The translations under genes were made by a program, and so were the position numbers. From contig JASAMV010000278.1 in the NCBI GenBank assembly GCA_030248065.1, forward strand, positions 62,001 through 126,000: a stretch of DNA of 64,000 nt. Direction: 5' to 3'. Below the pieces are notes generated by a model. The model worked only from the letters and a program-made list of their open reading frames with translations. It ran no database searches and was not told where the DNA came from. Below are positions 12,401 through 23,971 of this stretch, in pieces; the first letter of the stretch is position 1, and every line of letters starts with the position of its first letter. The DNA is from Rhynchonema sp. JSB1_4. Lineage: Eukaryota > Nematoda > Chromadorea > Monhysterida > Xyalidae.

Positions 12401-14810
12401 TGTACCTGTTTACAAATTGTAGCGTTTTATTGTAAGAACTTAGAATTTGTATGAAATAGAAAGTGCTCCCTGATGTCAGCAAAGTGCATAACGCCCTATG
12501 TAATTTCTGTCGTCTAACGATTTCAGGAAGCGCTGGCTGAAGAAGCCCGCGTGCGCGCCAAATTTGAAAACGACATCGAAATCGCGAAAGGCAAACGCGA
12601 TTTTGAGCTTCAGAAAGCGCATTATGACGAAGAAGTGAACAGACAACGTGCGCAAGCCGACATGGCATATAAACTTCAGGTTTTTGTTATTTTTTTGTAC
12701 CGTAGTTTTATATTTATTTCTGCATTTGCAGTTTACCTAGTGCTGGCTAAACTGGTATGCGGTCTACTCAGATCGTCAACTGCATACAGTACACTACAGT
12801 CAACACTACAGTATTATACACAGTCAACTACATGTACAGTAAGTCATCAAACTCAAAACAGTCCGAGTGAGCGCTACTTACGCTTGGCATTCGGCGTGAG
12901 TTAGTTGACCATGTCACTAGGCCGCAGTGTGCCTTATTTATTTATATATTTTTTATTTATATATTTTTATTATATTTACTTCATTGGTTGCCCATCAGCT
13001 GTATAGCCTCCCTGATCATCGCTCCAAATGTTGAGTATGCTTATTAGTTACTACCTGATATATTTATTTCATTTTTACAATTCTAAACAACTTTTGTGAA
13101 ACATCACAGGCAGCCAAAACGCAACAATCGATCAAGGAAGAAGAAATGAACGTGAAAATTGTCGAACGATCGCAACAAATTGTGCTGAACGAAGAGGTAA
13201 AAAGGTTTATTGGTTCACTCGAAGTACGTCTTTGTATGGCGTATTCTCTCTGTATGGTGATCGCGAACCTGCAGGATTTCTGTGTATACCTTGGTCACCA
13301 GATTTCTTTGTAATTTCAAAACATTTAGTGGGCAATCTATGCAGTTTTGACTGCAAAAACAATAATTACCCTGATCAAATTTGTATGATATCAAGCTCAA
13401 AACATACACACAAAAAGGTCGCACGGTAGCAAATCCCCAGACCCAACCCGATCCAATCCAGACCTGCCAGAGAGTATTGTATACCAGACTTAATTTCCGT
13501 TGAGGTTTTTACAAAAATAAAATTCAAAATTTTTCAGGAAATCAAACGTCGCGAGAAAGAGCTGGACGCGACCGTTCGCAGAGCTGCCGACGCAGAAAGA
13601 TATCGAATGGAGAAAATCGCTGAGGCCACAAGACAGAGTGTCATACTTGATGCACAGGCTGAAGCCGAGGCTGTCAAGGTGTCGGGGTGTGAATCAAAAC
13701 CGATAAAAAAATAAAAAAATCGATGTTCGGAATTCTTAACTCAGCAGCCACTTTTCTGAATATTTTCTCGCTTCCACGGTGCACTCGCACTGACGATGCC
13801 CAGGTGCACCGCCTGGCGTACAGTGAGACAATTCAGCCGTTCTTTGAATATTTGTGTTGGACATGGCGCCGCAGACACTGGCCCCACACCCAGATTTTGC
13901 GTTGAACAAGTTTTGAATAATGAAACTCTACTTACACTTCGTCATCATGGTATTCATACACAAGCGCGCGCCCTCAGTTTTCACGATTGCTGTATTTGCA
14001 ACAAAATAAAAAAATATTTATAAATTAAATATATAAATATTTATATATTTTCAAAAAAAATATTTATAAAATTGTTTTCTTCCATAAATGCTTGCAGTTG
14101 CGCGGCGAAGCGGAGGCATTTGCGATCGAAGCCAAGGCGCACGCGGAAGCGGCACAGATGCAGAAGAAAGCGGACGCGTGGAAAGAGTACAAGAATGCAG
14201 CCATGGTCGAAATGTTGTTGGATGTCTTGCCAAAGGTATGGGAAATAAATTTAAAAAAAAATCAATTATCTGACGCAGATTTTTCACGTCACGCGGTCCA
14301 CTATCAGAATCGGTTATTGATCCGGTCTGGTCTGAGCTTGTTTTATTGGTCACGAGACTATTGGCATCGGTGATTTACTGATACTGACTGACACTAATTC
14401 TTGCCATTGGATTTGTTTACGCAGAACTAGGGTAGCAAGGAAAGTTTTAAGCTGGTTAAAATTGGTGGCACGTCCGTAAATCCGGACATAAATCACGCGA
14501 CCAAATAAACAAAACCCGGCCGACACACTAATTCTGATACAATCCGGCTGCAAAAAGAGTGTTGTGAATCTGTCATCTATCGTCATGCATATGGACAGTG
14601 GGGTGTTGTTTGCATCAAATTTCAATCAAAGATGTCTTTTAGGTAGCGGCCGAGTTTGCGAACCCTCTGTCGCAATACGACCAGAGCATCAAACTGGTGA
14701 GCACGGGCGATGGCGAAATCGGGGCGGCGAAATTGACTGACGAAGTTGTGCGTATGATGAACACCCTGCCACAAATGGTCAATGGCATGACCGGTATTGA
14801 CATTACCAAG
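6451..14810 (+). CDS. FLOT1: Flotillin-1 orthologue (ten exons)
   Basis: Membrane scaffold protein of plasma membrane and endosomes, acting as flotillin hetero-oligomers in microdomains and endocytosis. Exons: 6451-6496, 6559-6725, 6965-7108, 9903-10023, 10408-10502, 12527-12679, 13110-13196, 13538-13678, 14098-14235, 14643-14810; phases match and sum to 420 codons (vertebrate flotillin-1 is about 427). The start [16 protein letters not shown] is typical. SPFH/PHB hallmarks follow: [53 protein letters not shown]. The C-terminal half is the Glu/Ala/Lys-rich flotillin coiled coil ([16 protein letters not shown], [37 protein letters not shown]). The model ends at GMTGIDITK/gttggttgg. Either a last tiny exon of about 7-10 residues was missed, or the reading continues 18 codons to a TGA near 14865. 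Introns 3 and 5 carry transposons. Confidence 0.93.
7655..7896 (-). pseudogene. 18S rRNA 5'-region fragment, part 1
   Basis: Read on the minus strand this is the start of small-subunit rRNA. From 7896 downwards it reads a TTAAGCCAT-like start, then GTGAAACCGCGAATGGCTC, then ACAACTGTGGTAATTCTGG and AGCTAATGCACGC, and it ends soon after the CATTTATTCGAACAGAACC-like helix near 7655. These match conserved 18S blocks with lineage-specific differences between them. It is only about 240 bp and lies in a protein-gene intron, so it is a dispersed rDNA fragment, not a working rRNA gene. The block continues at 9651 on the other side of an inserted element. Confidence 0.85.
7897..9646. mobile_element. 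1.75-kb TTAA-flanked foldback transposon in 18S fragment
   Basis: A large inverted repeat. The left arm (7897 to about 8720) and right arm (about 8800-9646) are near reverse complements, including two mirrored 60-70-codon frames that are not genes. The element is bounded by TTAA at 7893-7896 and at 9647-9650. The termini read AGGATCTCCGCC on the left and, reversed, AGGGGCTCCGCC on the right. TTAA target duplications are characteristic of piggyBac-superfamily insertions. Removing the element and one TTAA rejoins the 18S sequence (GTCTCAAAGATTAA followed by GCCATCCATG on the minus strand), which proves insertion. No transposase is encoded. Confidence 0.88.
9651..9692 (-). pseudogene. 18S rRNA 5'-end fragment, part 2
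   Basis: Minus-strand reading GTCTCAAAGATTAA (ending at the TTAA of the foldback insertion), preceded by a degenerate GCCAG-containing stretch. This corresponds to the extreme 5' end of 18S rRNA, just upstream of the part at 7655-7896. Together they are one rDNA fragment interrupted by the foldback element. The outer edge near 9692 is approximate. Confidence 0.7.
10051..10172. repeat. Small inverted repeat in flotillin intron
   Basis: GTCGTCAAATCATGTCGTCGC near 10052 recurs in reverse as TTTGACGACATGATTTGCGAC near 10139-10162, so this is a short foldback/MITE of about 120 bp. Related words (GTCGTCAAACCATGTCGCC and TTGATTTGTCGACTTTG) appear near 16490 and 16885, suggesting a small family in the window. 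Confidence 0.5.
10790..11330 (+). repeat. Dispersed repeat A, copy 1
   Basis: About 540 bp. It starts with two imperfect tandem copies of a segment containing GAGTTACGAAGTCGGCGATAG (about 10830 and 10990) and ends in GCGCACTATAGGGAAT...GTGCTAGCTCCGA. A second, inverted copy is at 24904-25470. No intact protein is seen; the short open frames differ between copies. It lies in a flotillin intron. Confidence 0.7.
11412..12466. mobile_element. Composite DNA transposon with nested MITE
   Basis: The terminal inverted repeats are AGCACTTTCTATTTCGTACAA at 11412 and its reverse complement (one mismatch) ending at 12466. The subterminal region is rich in TACAATTGTA words. Nested inside at 11680-12153 is a second element whose ends are TATTGGTCGCACAATGA and its reverse. 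That element contains an internal tandem duplication of about 220 bp (CAGCTAAAAATAATC...CACGTTG). A partial copy of its left end is at 11610-11679. All are non-coding. Confidence 0.7.
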
Positions 14811-15399
14811 GTTGGTTGGTATCAGACTTTGCTGTCGGAAATAATTTTGATGTCGTGTCCGCAATGACTGTGAAGGCTCATTACGGGCGGTCAACCTTGT
14901 CTGTAGTTGTGTATATGACCGGGTGGGAATGGTACCCTTCATTTTTGACCGCAATGAAGAGTATTCACCAATCACCGTGTCATATTGTTGCCAAATATGA
15001 GACTAAAGATAAGTAGGTAAATCGAGCAACGAAAATGCGTTTTTCAAAATGTTAGTTGACTTAGAAGATTTTACTATGAACAGGCTACACTGTTACTGAT
15101 CGTATAATTTTATTGACATCACAAGGCATGATACCATCGGTTTTTTCTTGTCGAAACATGCGATTCGATTTCCAGGCGGCAAAGGCGAAATAAAATTGAT
15201 GTGTGTGTCATACGCCTCTGAAGCCCCGATATGCTGTGATTTCTTTGCTTTTTACCATATGTTTGTTTTTTTTGCCGCATTAATTTAGTTTTATCATAAT
15301 GAAAAAAGTTTCTTTGCATATGTATGTTGGCGGACCAAAAGAATGGAAGCAATGTACGCAATGAAAAATGCATGCCAAACATAGACAAAAAAAACAATC

Positions 15400-18300
15400 T
15401 CATTCATAGTTCTGTCTGACGCCAAATGCTGTGATCACGGGTTCGCCTGATGTTTCAAGGGACGAAGTTGGTCCATCAATGACATCGTCGTCATCCACTG
15501 AAACAAAAAAAATTTAAATTTTTTAATCCAGCCAACTGAACTTTCAAGCCTTTATTGCAATCGGACTTTGAAGTCTTTGCCTTTGAAGCCTCATCATACT
15601 CGAACCCTATCTTGGTCATTACGTGATCCTATGTGTCAAGGGCACTTCGTGATTCACTGGCGGTACGGCCACAATCTCGACCAACGTAAAGTAATTTTAG
15701 CTGTCCGGACAAAAACGTGTTGTGTGATCATGAATAATGATGCTTCTTCAGCACAAAAGTCACATATGCATCCACAGCCAGGACTGGGCTGAAACCGATC
15801 ATCAAGTGTTATTCATCTTCAACACATCATCAACATTCTGCATTATACACAGTGTGACCCAAAAGTAGAGCACTCACAATCGACAGTGCCGTTCCTGGTC
15901 AACCACCTTTCCATCTGCCGACGTCGTCGCGCGATACGCAATTCGATCTCGGCCTGTTGTTGTTGTAAGTCGTTGAGTCGCTGATGCAATTTCAGCTCCT
16001 CCAAAGTCGCGTCGTCCGGAATTTGACCTGCGCACAATTTGGGGCATTCGTTTTCACATTTTCAGACAAAGAGAAGCTTTTTAATTAACTTCTTTTGGTT
16101 TTGAAAACGAAATCAACTGAAAATATGATCAGGCTTTATCGAACATGTGGTGATATCGGATCACGTGAGCTTGTGCACTGAGGATATTTTGAGATTTTTT
16201 ACTGATTGCCTGATTTTGACCAACGAGTTGTGTCCAGACGTCTCCAAATGGACAACTGTTTGGTCAGTCAAAGTGGGTGCATCGGTAAAATCGCTCACAA
16301 TCCAAAAAAGGCTCGTGATCCAATCAGATTAAAGCCCAGTGCCCGGGAAATGCTAAGCTTGGGGACACTGAGTGGGTGGGCCATGGGGCCGAATTTTGGA
16401 TTTGCCCATTAAATGAAACCATACATGTATGTGTGGAGCACGGATTGTGCGCATACGATAGTTGGCTAACAGTACTGTGGTCAAATCAAGTCGTCAAACC
16501 ATGTCGCCAAATCACATGTATTATTTCTCGCGCTGGTCTCACAGTGCTGGCCAAAAGTTTTTAGAATTTTGTTCTGTGGTAAGAAACGTGCCTGACTGCT
16601 TCACACAATACAGTTGAGCGAGATCTGCGTGGCATGGATATGTAGGGCAGTGTACCCGCAACACATCAAACCAACATCGACCTCCGATTTCCGATCCCAC
16701 GGGGCTTGGGTGCCCACAAGGGACTTTGGTCCACATTTGGGGTTGGCCAAAAGTTTTTAGAATTTTTTAGTTTTTGACTTTATTTTGCCGTACAAGGTTC
16801 CACAAGAGTCTTTCGTGATTGGGAATCATATTAGCTGTGTGAGAAACTGTTGTTTTGCATTTATGTGTATGTATTTATTATTGCTTGATTTGTCGACTTT
16901 GATTTGACGAGAGTAGTATTAGTTCGATTGTAGTTCTCGCTTCACTGCTGACCCCTAATCATCCGTGGGCAGCCCGCGAAAGGGACCTGTTTGATGTTGG
17001 AATCGCCGTCAGGAGCGCAACAGAATTTCTACCGAGCTGATTCTGACACCAATCAAACTGCCATCGGGTGGAATTTTCGAAACGATGTTAGGCCGTCTTC
17101 ACAATGACCCGGTTTCCCGGTTTCCCGGTTCTAAATTTACGTCTTTTGGGCAGCACCTTACTGGTCCCTTTAGGTACTGGTCCCTTGTATGTAGTGTACT
17201 CCACCAGGAGATCAAATGGGACCGAACCGAACTTATCGCATACGCACGATCAGTACGCCATTTGGATTCATTTTACAGCCAAGTCCAAGATTCTACCCCA
17301 TGGGCCACTTTTCTTTTCTTAGCATTTCTCAGGATAGCGCTTTACGAACACCAAGTTTTTGAGACCGGTTCTACATATGTACCTTTTACAAAAAAAGTTA
17401 AATACGAAACCTGTCGATTTTGACAATGCCTGCGCGGAGTTTGACAACTGCGATTGGCGACGTTCCACATTGCGACCGCTGCCCGACATTCGACCGAACA
17501 TTCGGCTCTCCAGAGAACGGGATTCGCGCGAATCCTGATGTTTCACAATGTATCTTGTCACTATAGGATGGACAGAAAGTGCCGTCTTACAATTAATGAG
17601 TCCAGTGCAGCTAATGTATATGTACATAGTATCTGCATTATACAGCAAGTATAACTATAGCCAGGGTTGGATTAAAAAATTTTTTTATTATCGAACTTTT
17701 TTTTAAAAAAAAACTTTTTAAAATTTTTTTTAAAAATCACTTTTTTTTATTCCGGATTCCCAAAAAATTGGTTTCTTGAAGAATGAAATTTCTGAAATCA
17801 TGTTAGTAAGGTATGTTTTGAGGGACACTAAAGAGAACTTTTCCACTGACTTGCATGTTTACGTAATCACCTGCGATCTGATCCCCTTGGTCATAACTTT
17901 GAGAAATTCGAAGGTAACTGTGGGTATACATACTGTATATGACAAAGGGAAGACCAACATTCTGTTTGTGAATTTGGGGATAGATTTGAAGAGAGATAAA
18001 GACTCGCACCATACTCACTTTGTGTCACAAAAGCAACAAATAGCTAATCCGCACAACTGCAAACAGGCGAGCAACGTGCAGTCTGTCGATAGCTTACGAC
18101 ACGCTCAATAACTGTACAGTATACGATATGGGGTATCCTATATTATACATACAGCTGTTGTTGGGATGTCTGGGAACTGGATGAGTCCATCACAACACCA
18201 TTTCAAACTGAAATATAAGCGCCGCAGGCAATTTTTTGAGGATCATGGGCAATAAAACACATGAAAATATGCCTTTTTACCTTAAAAAAGTCACAAAATA

Positions 18301-21300
18301 ACGAAAAAAAGTGAAAAAATAATAAAAAAAGTGGACTTACTTTTTAAAATTTTAAAATAAAAAAGTGGCCAACTTTTTTTGTTTAAAAAAAATTTTTTTT
18401 TACAAAAAAATTTTTACTTTTTTTAAATCCAACCCTGACTATAGCTAAACGAAGCACGAAAACGTGCGTCAGCATTATTGAACTGGGAAAATGCCTCAAA
18501 CTTGGCTTATTCTACCTACAACTTCGTCGACGCATGAGTCCAGTCTGCGGTTGCCATATGTAATGTACACTAAAGGCCTAGCTATACTTCGTTCTCTCAG
18601 AGAACAAAGAACAAATTCTCGCGCGCTGATTGGTCCACGTATGTTGAACAGCCAATCAGCGCGCGAGAATTTGTTCTTTGTTCTCTGAGAGAACGAAGTA
18701 TAGTTAGACCTTTACGGTATTATTTCTGGTGCTCATTTAGCGGTGCTCGTCGACCAGACACGACTTGCATAGTCGACGACATACAGCAAGATAAGCCGAT
18801 CAGTGCGCTCAATGAAAATCTGAACGCAACCTAATAACAGAAAAATAATGTAAATCAACACACAAACCCACCAAAACGTGTTCGATGTCTTCCGGCCGTA
18901 TCTCCGAATGGTGCCGTCGCGTCCCGCTGACTGATGTTTCACTACTCAGCGACCTTGAAGTTGCTTTATCGTGTTGTTGTTGTCGATGTTTCAACGCTCT
19001 CACAGTGGTCGGAGCAAAAGTGGGTGAAACAGTTCTAAATGAGTCACCCTGTGCTGTTGCCTGACTGACAAGTGTTGACGAGGTACTTGGAAGGGACCCT
19101 ATATTGTCACTGTCAGCAGACTGCGTTTGTTGATGTTTCATGCGATCTTCGGCAGTCTTTATCGCCTGATACAGAGAGCGCTGTCGCGAACTGACTGATG
19201 CTTCGACAACATCCACTGATGTACCATCAGTATTGTAGTCCGGTTCGGTTTCGCGGAATCGTAATATCCTGGGTTCGCGATCTTGGAAATCAGTAGGTTC
19301 AGGTTCATTGTTCCGGTTCCCAGATCCCACTGGATGCGGACCCGTGCCCTCCTGGTGCATTATTGGATTTTCGTATGCCCGTGGCTCCAGATTGTCCTTG
19401 TTGTTGCCTGTTGCTTGTTGCTGCAGCCTTGCCTGATCCTCAACGTTCAATATCTGCTGTCGAGTCATTTTGCGGGCCTCCTGAAAAAAATTGCGCAAAG
19501 GCTTAACCCGGATATTATCCATAATACATTTTCGGGCAATGCATTCTCGTGATTTGTACTGGGTATTGCTTTGTACAGATCATCATGGTAAATCATTCTG
19601 AGCCACATCAACACGTATGGCAAACATCGGCGGACGGAGGCTGAGTTTGTCAATTTCAGTTTGGATTCTATTTTGCGATGGAATTGAGGCGACAGAAATC
19701 TGTAACAGTCGTGAATTTGTTCACCATCCTTTATGCTGGACTCATATTGACAAAATACTGCGTCATTTGTACATAAACGTAAGATTGAAAGTCGAAGGTG
19801 TAGGTGCGATACACGCGGTGCTGGCCCAACCAGACAAAAATCGTCAAACTCAACCAACACTATATAACCTCTGTGTCCGCTCCGTCCGCCAGAAAGTTGC
19901 AGCGGGAGCGGGGGAAGGGAGGCGGGTGGCGAGTGGCAAACCTGCTTCGCCGTTTCTTGTCTGTCTTCGATTATCGCCCACGCTCGTCCGTCTCGACCAA
20001 AGTTGAGTCGCAGCGTCTCGAACACGTACCAATACCAGAACGGCAGCACGGACAACAGGAAGACCAGACCCGGTATGACCATCGACAGATCATTCTGCGG
20101 TGCATCGAACGTGAAATAGATTATCACCGTTGACAAACCTGCGAAAAAGCTATTCTGTAAAACTCGACGATCGCTGATCAGATCGGTAAAAGCGCGAATT
20201 TGGGCTCCTACATCTATTTTTGGGGGGCGAAATCAAACTTGGTGATGGATGGTCCGGTGCGGTACTGTCCTGTCTTGTTCAAACCAGAATATTGATCGGT
20301 ACTGAATAACCCCACGGCTGCGCTAGAAGATTGATTGCTCCCGGGGCCGGGGCTGTCAATATTGGTTTTGTGTTAGCCTTTATTTTGTGACGGTTCGTCA
20401 CGAGCGCAGACTTCTTAAAACTCCCATTGCTACTCGATATGAATGTTTTTAATTTGCTTAAATTGACATCAATTCAAATTTGGGCACCGCGTTTAATATC
20501 ACAACATGCGGCCGAAACAAGTTGAAAAACACACATGCATCTGTCCATACGCATGCAGCGCCCGCTGCAGCGAAAAGTTGGTTTGAATAGCCACATAACC
20601 GATACAAATCTCGCGTGCTATAATTTTCCCATTCTGCTTCATAAAAAAGATCCCTGCCTCCTCACTCCTCACCGATATTGTGCACGGCCGTTTCAATGGC
20701 CACAGTGCGACAGGTACGCCACGGTTGGCGAAACAGGACGGACAGGCCGAAACCACCGAAGAGTCCGATCACCATTATGACGAGGACGGACACAAATGTG
20801 GGCCAGGTGATGAGAGAGAAGAACCAAGGGAAGCGAGCGATGAAAAATATGCACAGCAGCACCGAAATGATCACCTGTGAAACATCAGCTGGTTTGCTTT
20901 TGGGGTTGGATTGTAGTGTTTAGTAATCTTGGATACATGCACGGTCAGCCTCGGTTAAATGTTGCCGGGGGATCGGAATTTTGCCATTTTTATGATAATG
21001 GCATTTTCGATCACTACAAATATTCGGTTACTGGCAGATTCGGGGATTGTAATATTTTTCGAAGATTGTTCACCATTATAGCGGTCTTCCTATTGGAGGG
21101 CAAATTCCGACTACTTGAACCCTGTGGACCTGCTGAGAACTCAGTTGCTGATATTTGCGTGATTGATGGGACACATGATTACAAACCGGAAAAGTGACAT
21201 TTGGAATTGCCGCGGCCGAACCAATACCAATTTCTGAACTAATATTCACACTAATGTAATAATATAATAACTAATATAATAAATAACTAATAACTAATAT

Positions 21301-21523
21301 AATAAAAATATTCACACAACCACCCCAATACCGACCAACGCCGGTTGCAGCCAGGGCAGCAGTTTGAGTTGGTATTGCGGATAGCGTTTGCTGGCGAACA
21401 TCGAAATCGATATTGGCACCAGAATTAGGATTAGGATGGTGATCAATGCGATGAAGGGCAGATGTGCGCCCTGATCATCAAGGACGTGCGCGCCAAGCGT
21501 GAGCAGCCACAGTGGCAGCATTA
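15400..21523 (-). CDS. SLC10-family (bile acid/Na+ symporter-like) carrier, C-terminal half with long tail
   Basis: Multi-pass membrane carrier. Exons on the minus strand in coding order: 21523-21321, 20874-20673, 20138-19942, 19480-18878, 17534-17411, 16027-15878, 15497-15400; junction phases agree throughout. The first three encode about six hydrophobic segments. SLC10 marks are MLPLWLLTLG at the start, RTVAIETAVHNIG across a splice junction (the family's ETGxQN-type motif) and the PFWYWYVFETLR end. A hydrophilic tail of about 320 residues follows: Gln/Ser/Thr/Glu-rich, then a coiled coil (ELKLHQRLNDLQQQQAEIEL), ending VRQNYE. The first half of the transporter (TM1-4) is not found. The next exon upstream would lie beyond 21.5 kb, past transposons and perhaps past the Helitron. 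P3-like (SLC10A3) affinity is my best guess; substrate unknown. Confidence 0.7.
17662..18437. mobile_element. Non-autonomous hAT-type MITE, 776 bp
   Basis: The ends CAGGGTTGGATT (17662) and AATCCAACCCTG (18437) are inverted repeats, continuing into A/T homopolymer-rich arms. The flanks are identical 8-bp direct repeats, ACTATAGC at 17654-17661 and 18438-18445. An 8-bp duplication plus CAGGG-type ends is diagnostic for hAT elements. It holds one 111-codon open frame without recognisable homology and no transposase. It lies in the intron before the SLC10-tail exon 17534-17411. Confidence 0.9.
18571..18714. repeat. Near-perfect palindromic MITE, 144 bp
   Basis: Two arms of about 62 bp, with TAAAGG at the left end and CCTTTA at the right, are almost exact reverse complements around a loop of about 18 bp (centre near 18643). 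It could fold into one long hairpin. It lies just downstream of the long SLC10 tail exon, within the intron. Confidence 0.8.
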
Positions 21524-21618
21524 CTGAAACATCACGGTGCTGGTGTTCGTTACATGTACATGATGACCAAATCAGAAATCCAGAAATAATCCTGATTTTT
21601 AGGTTTAGACGCTCTTAA

Positions 21619-22307
21619 AGGGCTCGGGACACAACCGAAGGAAGGGCAGCAGAGCGCAGTGTTATACATCGTTGGAAAGCACTGTGGCAGCATATGTCAC
21701 GCACAAATATTAGGCTCCTCAGATATTCGCTATCTCTTGGTAGAGCGACTTTTCGTTCCAGAAAAAAGTGAATTTTTTCACTACTTGAAACGACCGGTGC
21801 AGAAACCCCAAATAAGTTGAAAGTCAAGTAACACGTGGATAGGATTACAACAGCTTCTGGATAACTTATCATGAGAACTTCAGTCGCTCAAAGCATTGCT
21901 TCACTCGGTGAGGGTGCGAAATGTTCCAAAAATCGGCCACATTTTTCGAAAACACAAGTTTGTCTCTAAATTTTGAGGCTGCGCTTTGTGTTGCAGAAAT
22001 GAAAATGCAATAGAAAAATAGAGCATTTTCGAAAGTACCAGAAAATAAGGTTTTTAAATTTGGAAACACTTAGATAGCGGCGTGACAGGCCGAAAAAGAC
22101 CTAAAAATTGCCACTAAACTGCATAGTTGCATTCATTGACGGAAATGTGATGTAAATAAGCCACGTATTACATTGCATTGGAAACGAGAAAGTCAGATAA
22201 ACGCACAATCCAACAATCTAGACCAGTTTCAAGACTTCAAACCCCCACGGTCCGGCTGCTGCAGCCACGCCAGCCAGAATAAGATATTTGGCTATAAGTC
22301 GTTACTG
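21619..22307. mobile_element. Foldback element B, left half only
   Basis: Starts after TTAA (21615-21618) with AGGGCTCGGGACACAACC. It is more than 95 percent identical by eye to the first 690 bp of the complete element at 22312, and stops exactly at the next TTAA. The insertion interrupted an older piece of the GGTCGCACAATGA-type element (21555-21614). Confidence 0.75.
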
Positions 22308-22311
22308 TTAA

Positions 22312-23967
22312 AGGGCTCGGGACACAACCGAAGGAAAGGCAACAGAGCGCAGTGTTATACATCGTTGGAAAGCACTGTGACAGCATATGTCACGCACAAA
22401 TGTTAAGCTCCTTAGAGATTCGCTATCTCTTGGTAGAGCGACTTTTCGTTCCAGAAAAAAGTGAATTTGTTCACAACTTGAAACGACCGGTGCAGAAACC
22501 CCAAATGAGTTGAAAGTGAAGTAACGCGTGGATAGGATTACAACAGCTTCTGGATAACTTATCATGAGAACTTCAGTCGCTCAAAGCATTGCTTCAATCG
22601 GTGAGGGTGCGAAATGTTCCAAAAATCGGCCACATTTTTCGAAAACACAAGTTTGTCTCTAAATTTTGAGGCCGCGCTTTGTGTTGCAGAAAGGAAAATG
22701 CAATAGAAAAATAGAGCATTTTCGAAAGTACCAGAAAATAAGGTTTTTAAATTTGGAAACACTTAGATAGCTGCGTGACAGGCCGAAAAAGACCTAAAAA
22801 TTGCCACTAAACTGCATAGTTGCATTCATTGACGGAAATGGGATGTAAATAAGCCACGTATTGCATTGCATTGGAAACGAGAAAGTCAGATAAACGCACA
22901 GTCCAACAATCTAGACGAGTTTCAAGACTTCAAACCCCATGGTCCGGCTGCTGCAGCCATGCCAGCCTGAATAAGATATTTGGCTATAAGTCGTTACTGT
23001 TCAAGATTATTGCACATTTGATAGCATCAAACGATGTAGCCTTAACGTAGCTATCGAACGATATATAACATGTCCATACTATCTCTTACTATGGACAAGA
23101 AACGGTCAAAATTCCGAAATGGCACACGGTGACGTGACGGTTCATTCCAGAATCGTCAAAAAAGCAATTTTTTAACCTCTGCTCTTAAGCGTAAGAATTT
23201 ATTGGGGCTTGTTATATATCATTCGAAAGCTACTCCCGAGATACATTGTATGGTGCTGTCACATTAGCAATAGCTGTTAACCATAAGCATTTATAGATGA
23301 ATATCATATTCAGGTTAGTATGGCTGCCCCGAGAGATCTGTAGACCTTGGGGTCTTCGGACCTTGATAGATTGTTAAACCAGACGTTTCTGTCATTTTTT
23401 TGTGTCGAATCCGATACAATCTGTGGCCTTTATGTGTTACAATCCTGGCGATGAATGTAACCACCTAATTTAGCGGCAATTTAATGGACTTTTAGGCCTG
23501 TCACGGAGCTAGCCAAGAGTTAAAAAATTTAAAAACCTTATTTTCTGGTACTTTCGACGATGCTCTATTTCCCCATTGCATTCTTATTTCCGCAGCGCTA
23601 AGCGTGGCCTCAAAATTTAGGGACAAACTTGTGCTTTCGAAAAATAAGGCCGATTTTTTGAACGTTTCGCACCCTCACCGTCTGAAGCAATGCTTTGAGC
23701 GACTGAACTTGTGATGGTAAGCTATTCAGAGGCTGTTGTAATCCTATCCACGTGTTACTTGACCTTCAACTCATTTGGGATTTCTGCACCGGTCGTTCCA
23801 ATTTGTGCAAAAATTCACTTTTTTCTGGAACGAAAAGTCGCTCTACCAAGAGATAGCGAATCTCCAAGGAGCTTAAAATTTGTGCGTGACATAGGCTGTC
23901 GGACTGCTTTCCAACGGTATGTAACAATATGTCCTGCTACCCTTCCTTCGGTTATGTCCCGAGCCCT
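22312..23967. mobile_element. Foldback element B, complete copy, 1,656 bp
   Basis: Flanked by TTAA at 22308-22311 and 23968-23971. The termini AGGGCTCGGGACACAACC and, reversed, AGGGCTCGGGACATAACC form long imperfect inverted arms of roughly 450 bp. The TTAA duplication suggests mobilisation by a piggyBac-type transposase, as for the element at 7897. No transposase inside. An 85-codon frame occurs in each arm but only because the arms are copies of each other. Confidence 0.8.
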
Positions 23968-23971
23968 TTAA

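Noticed and set aside
16970..17110. Possible last exon of flotillin or another exon in this gap (37-codon plus-strand frame; 20-codon minus frame).
   Set aside because: Splice phases did not fit the neighbouring exons, and the minus-strand SLC10 tail exons on either side join to each other directly in phase.
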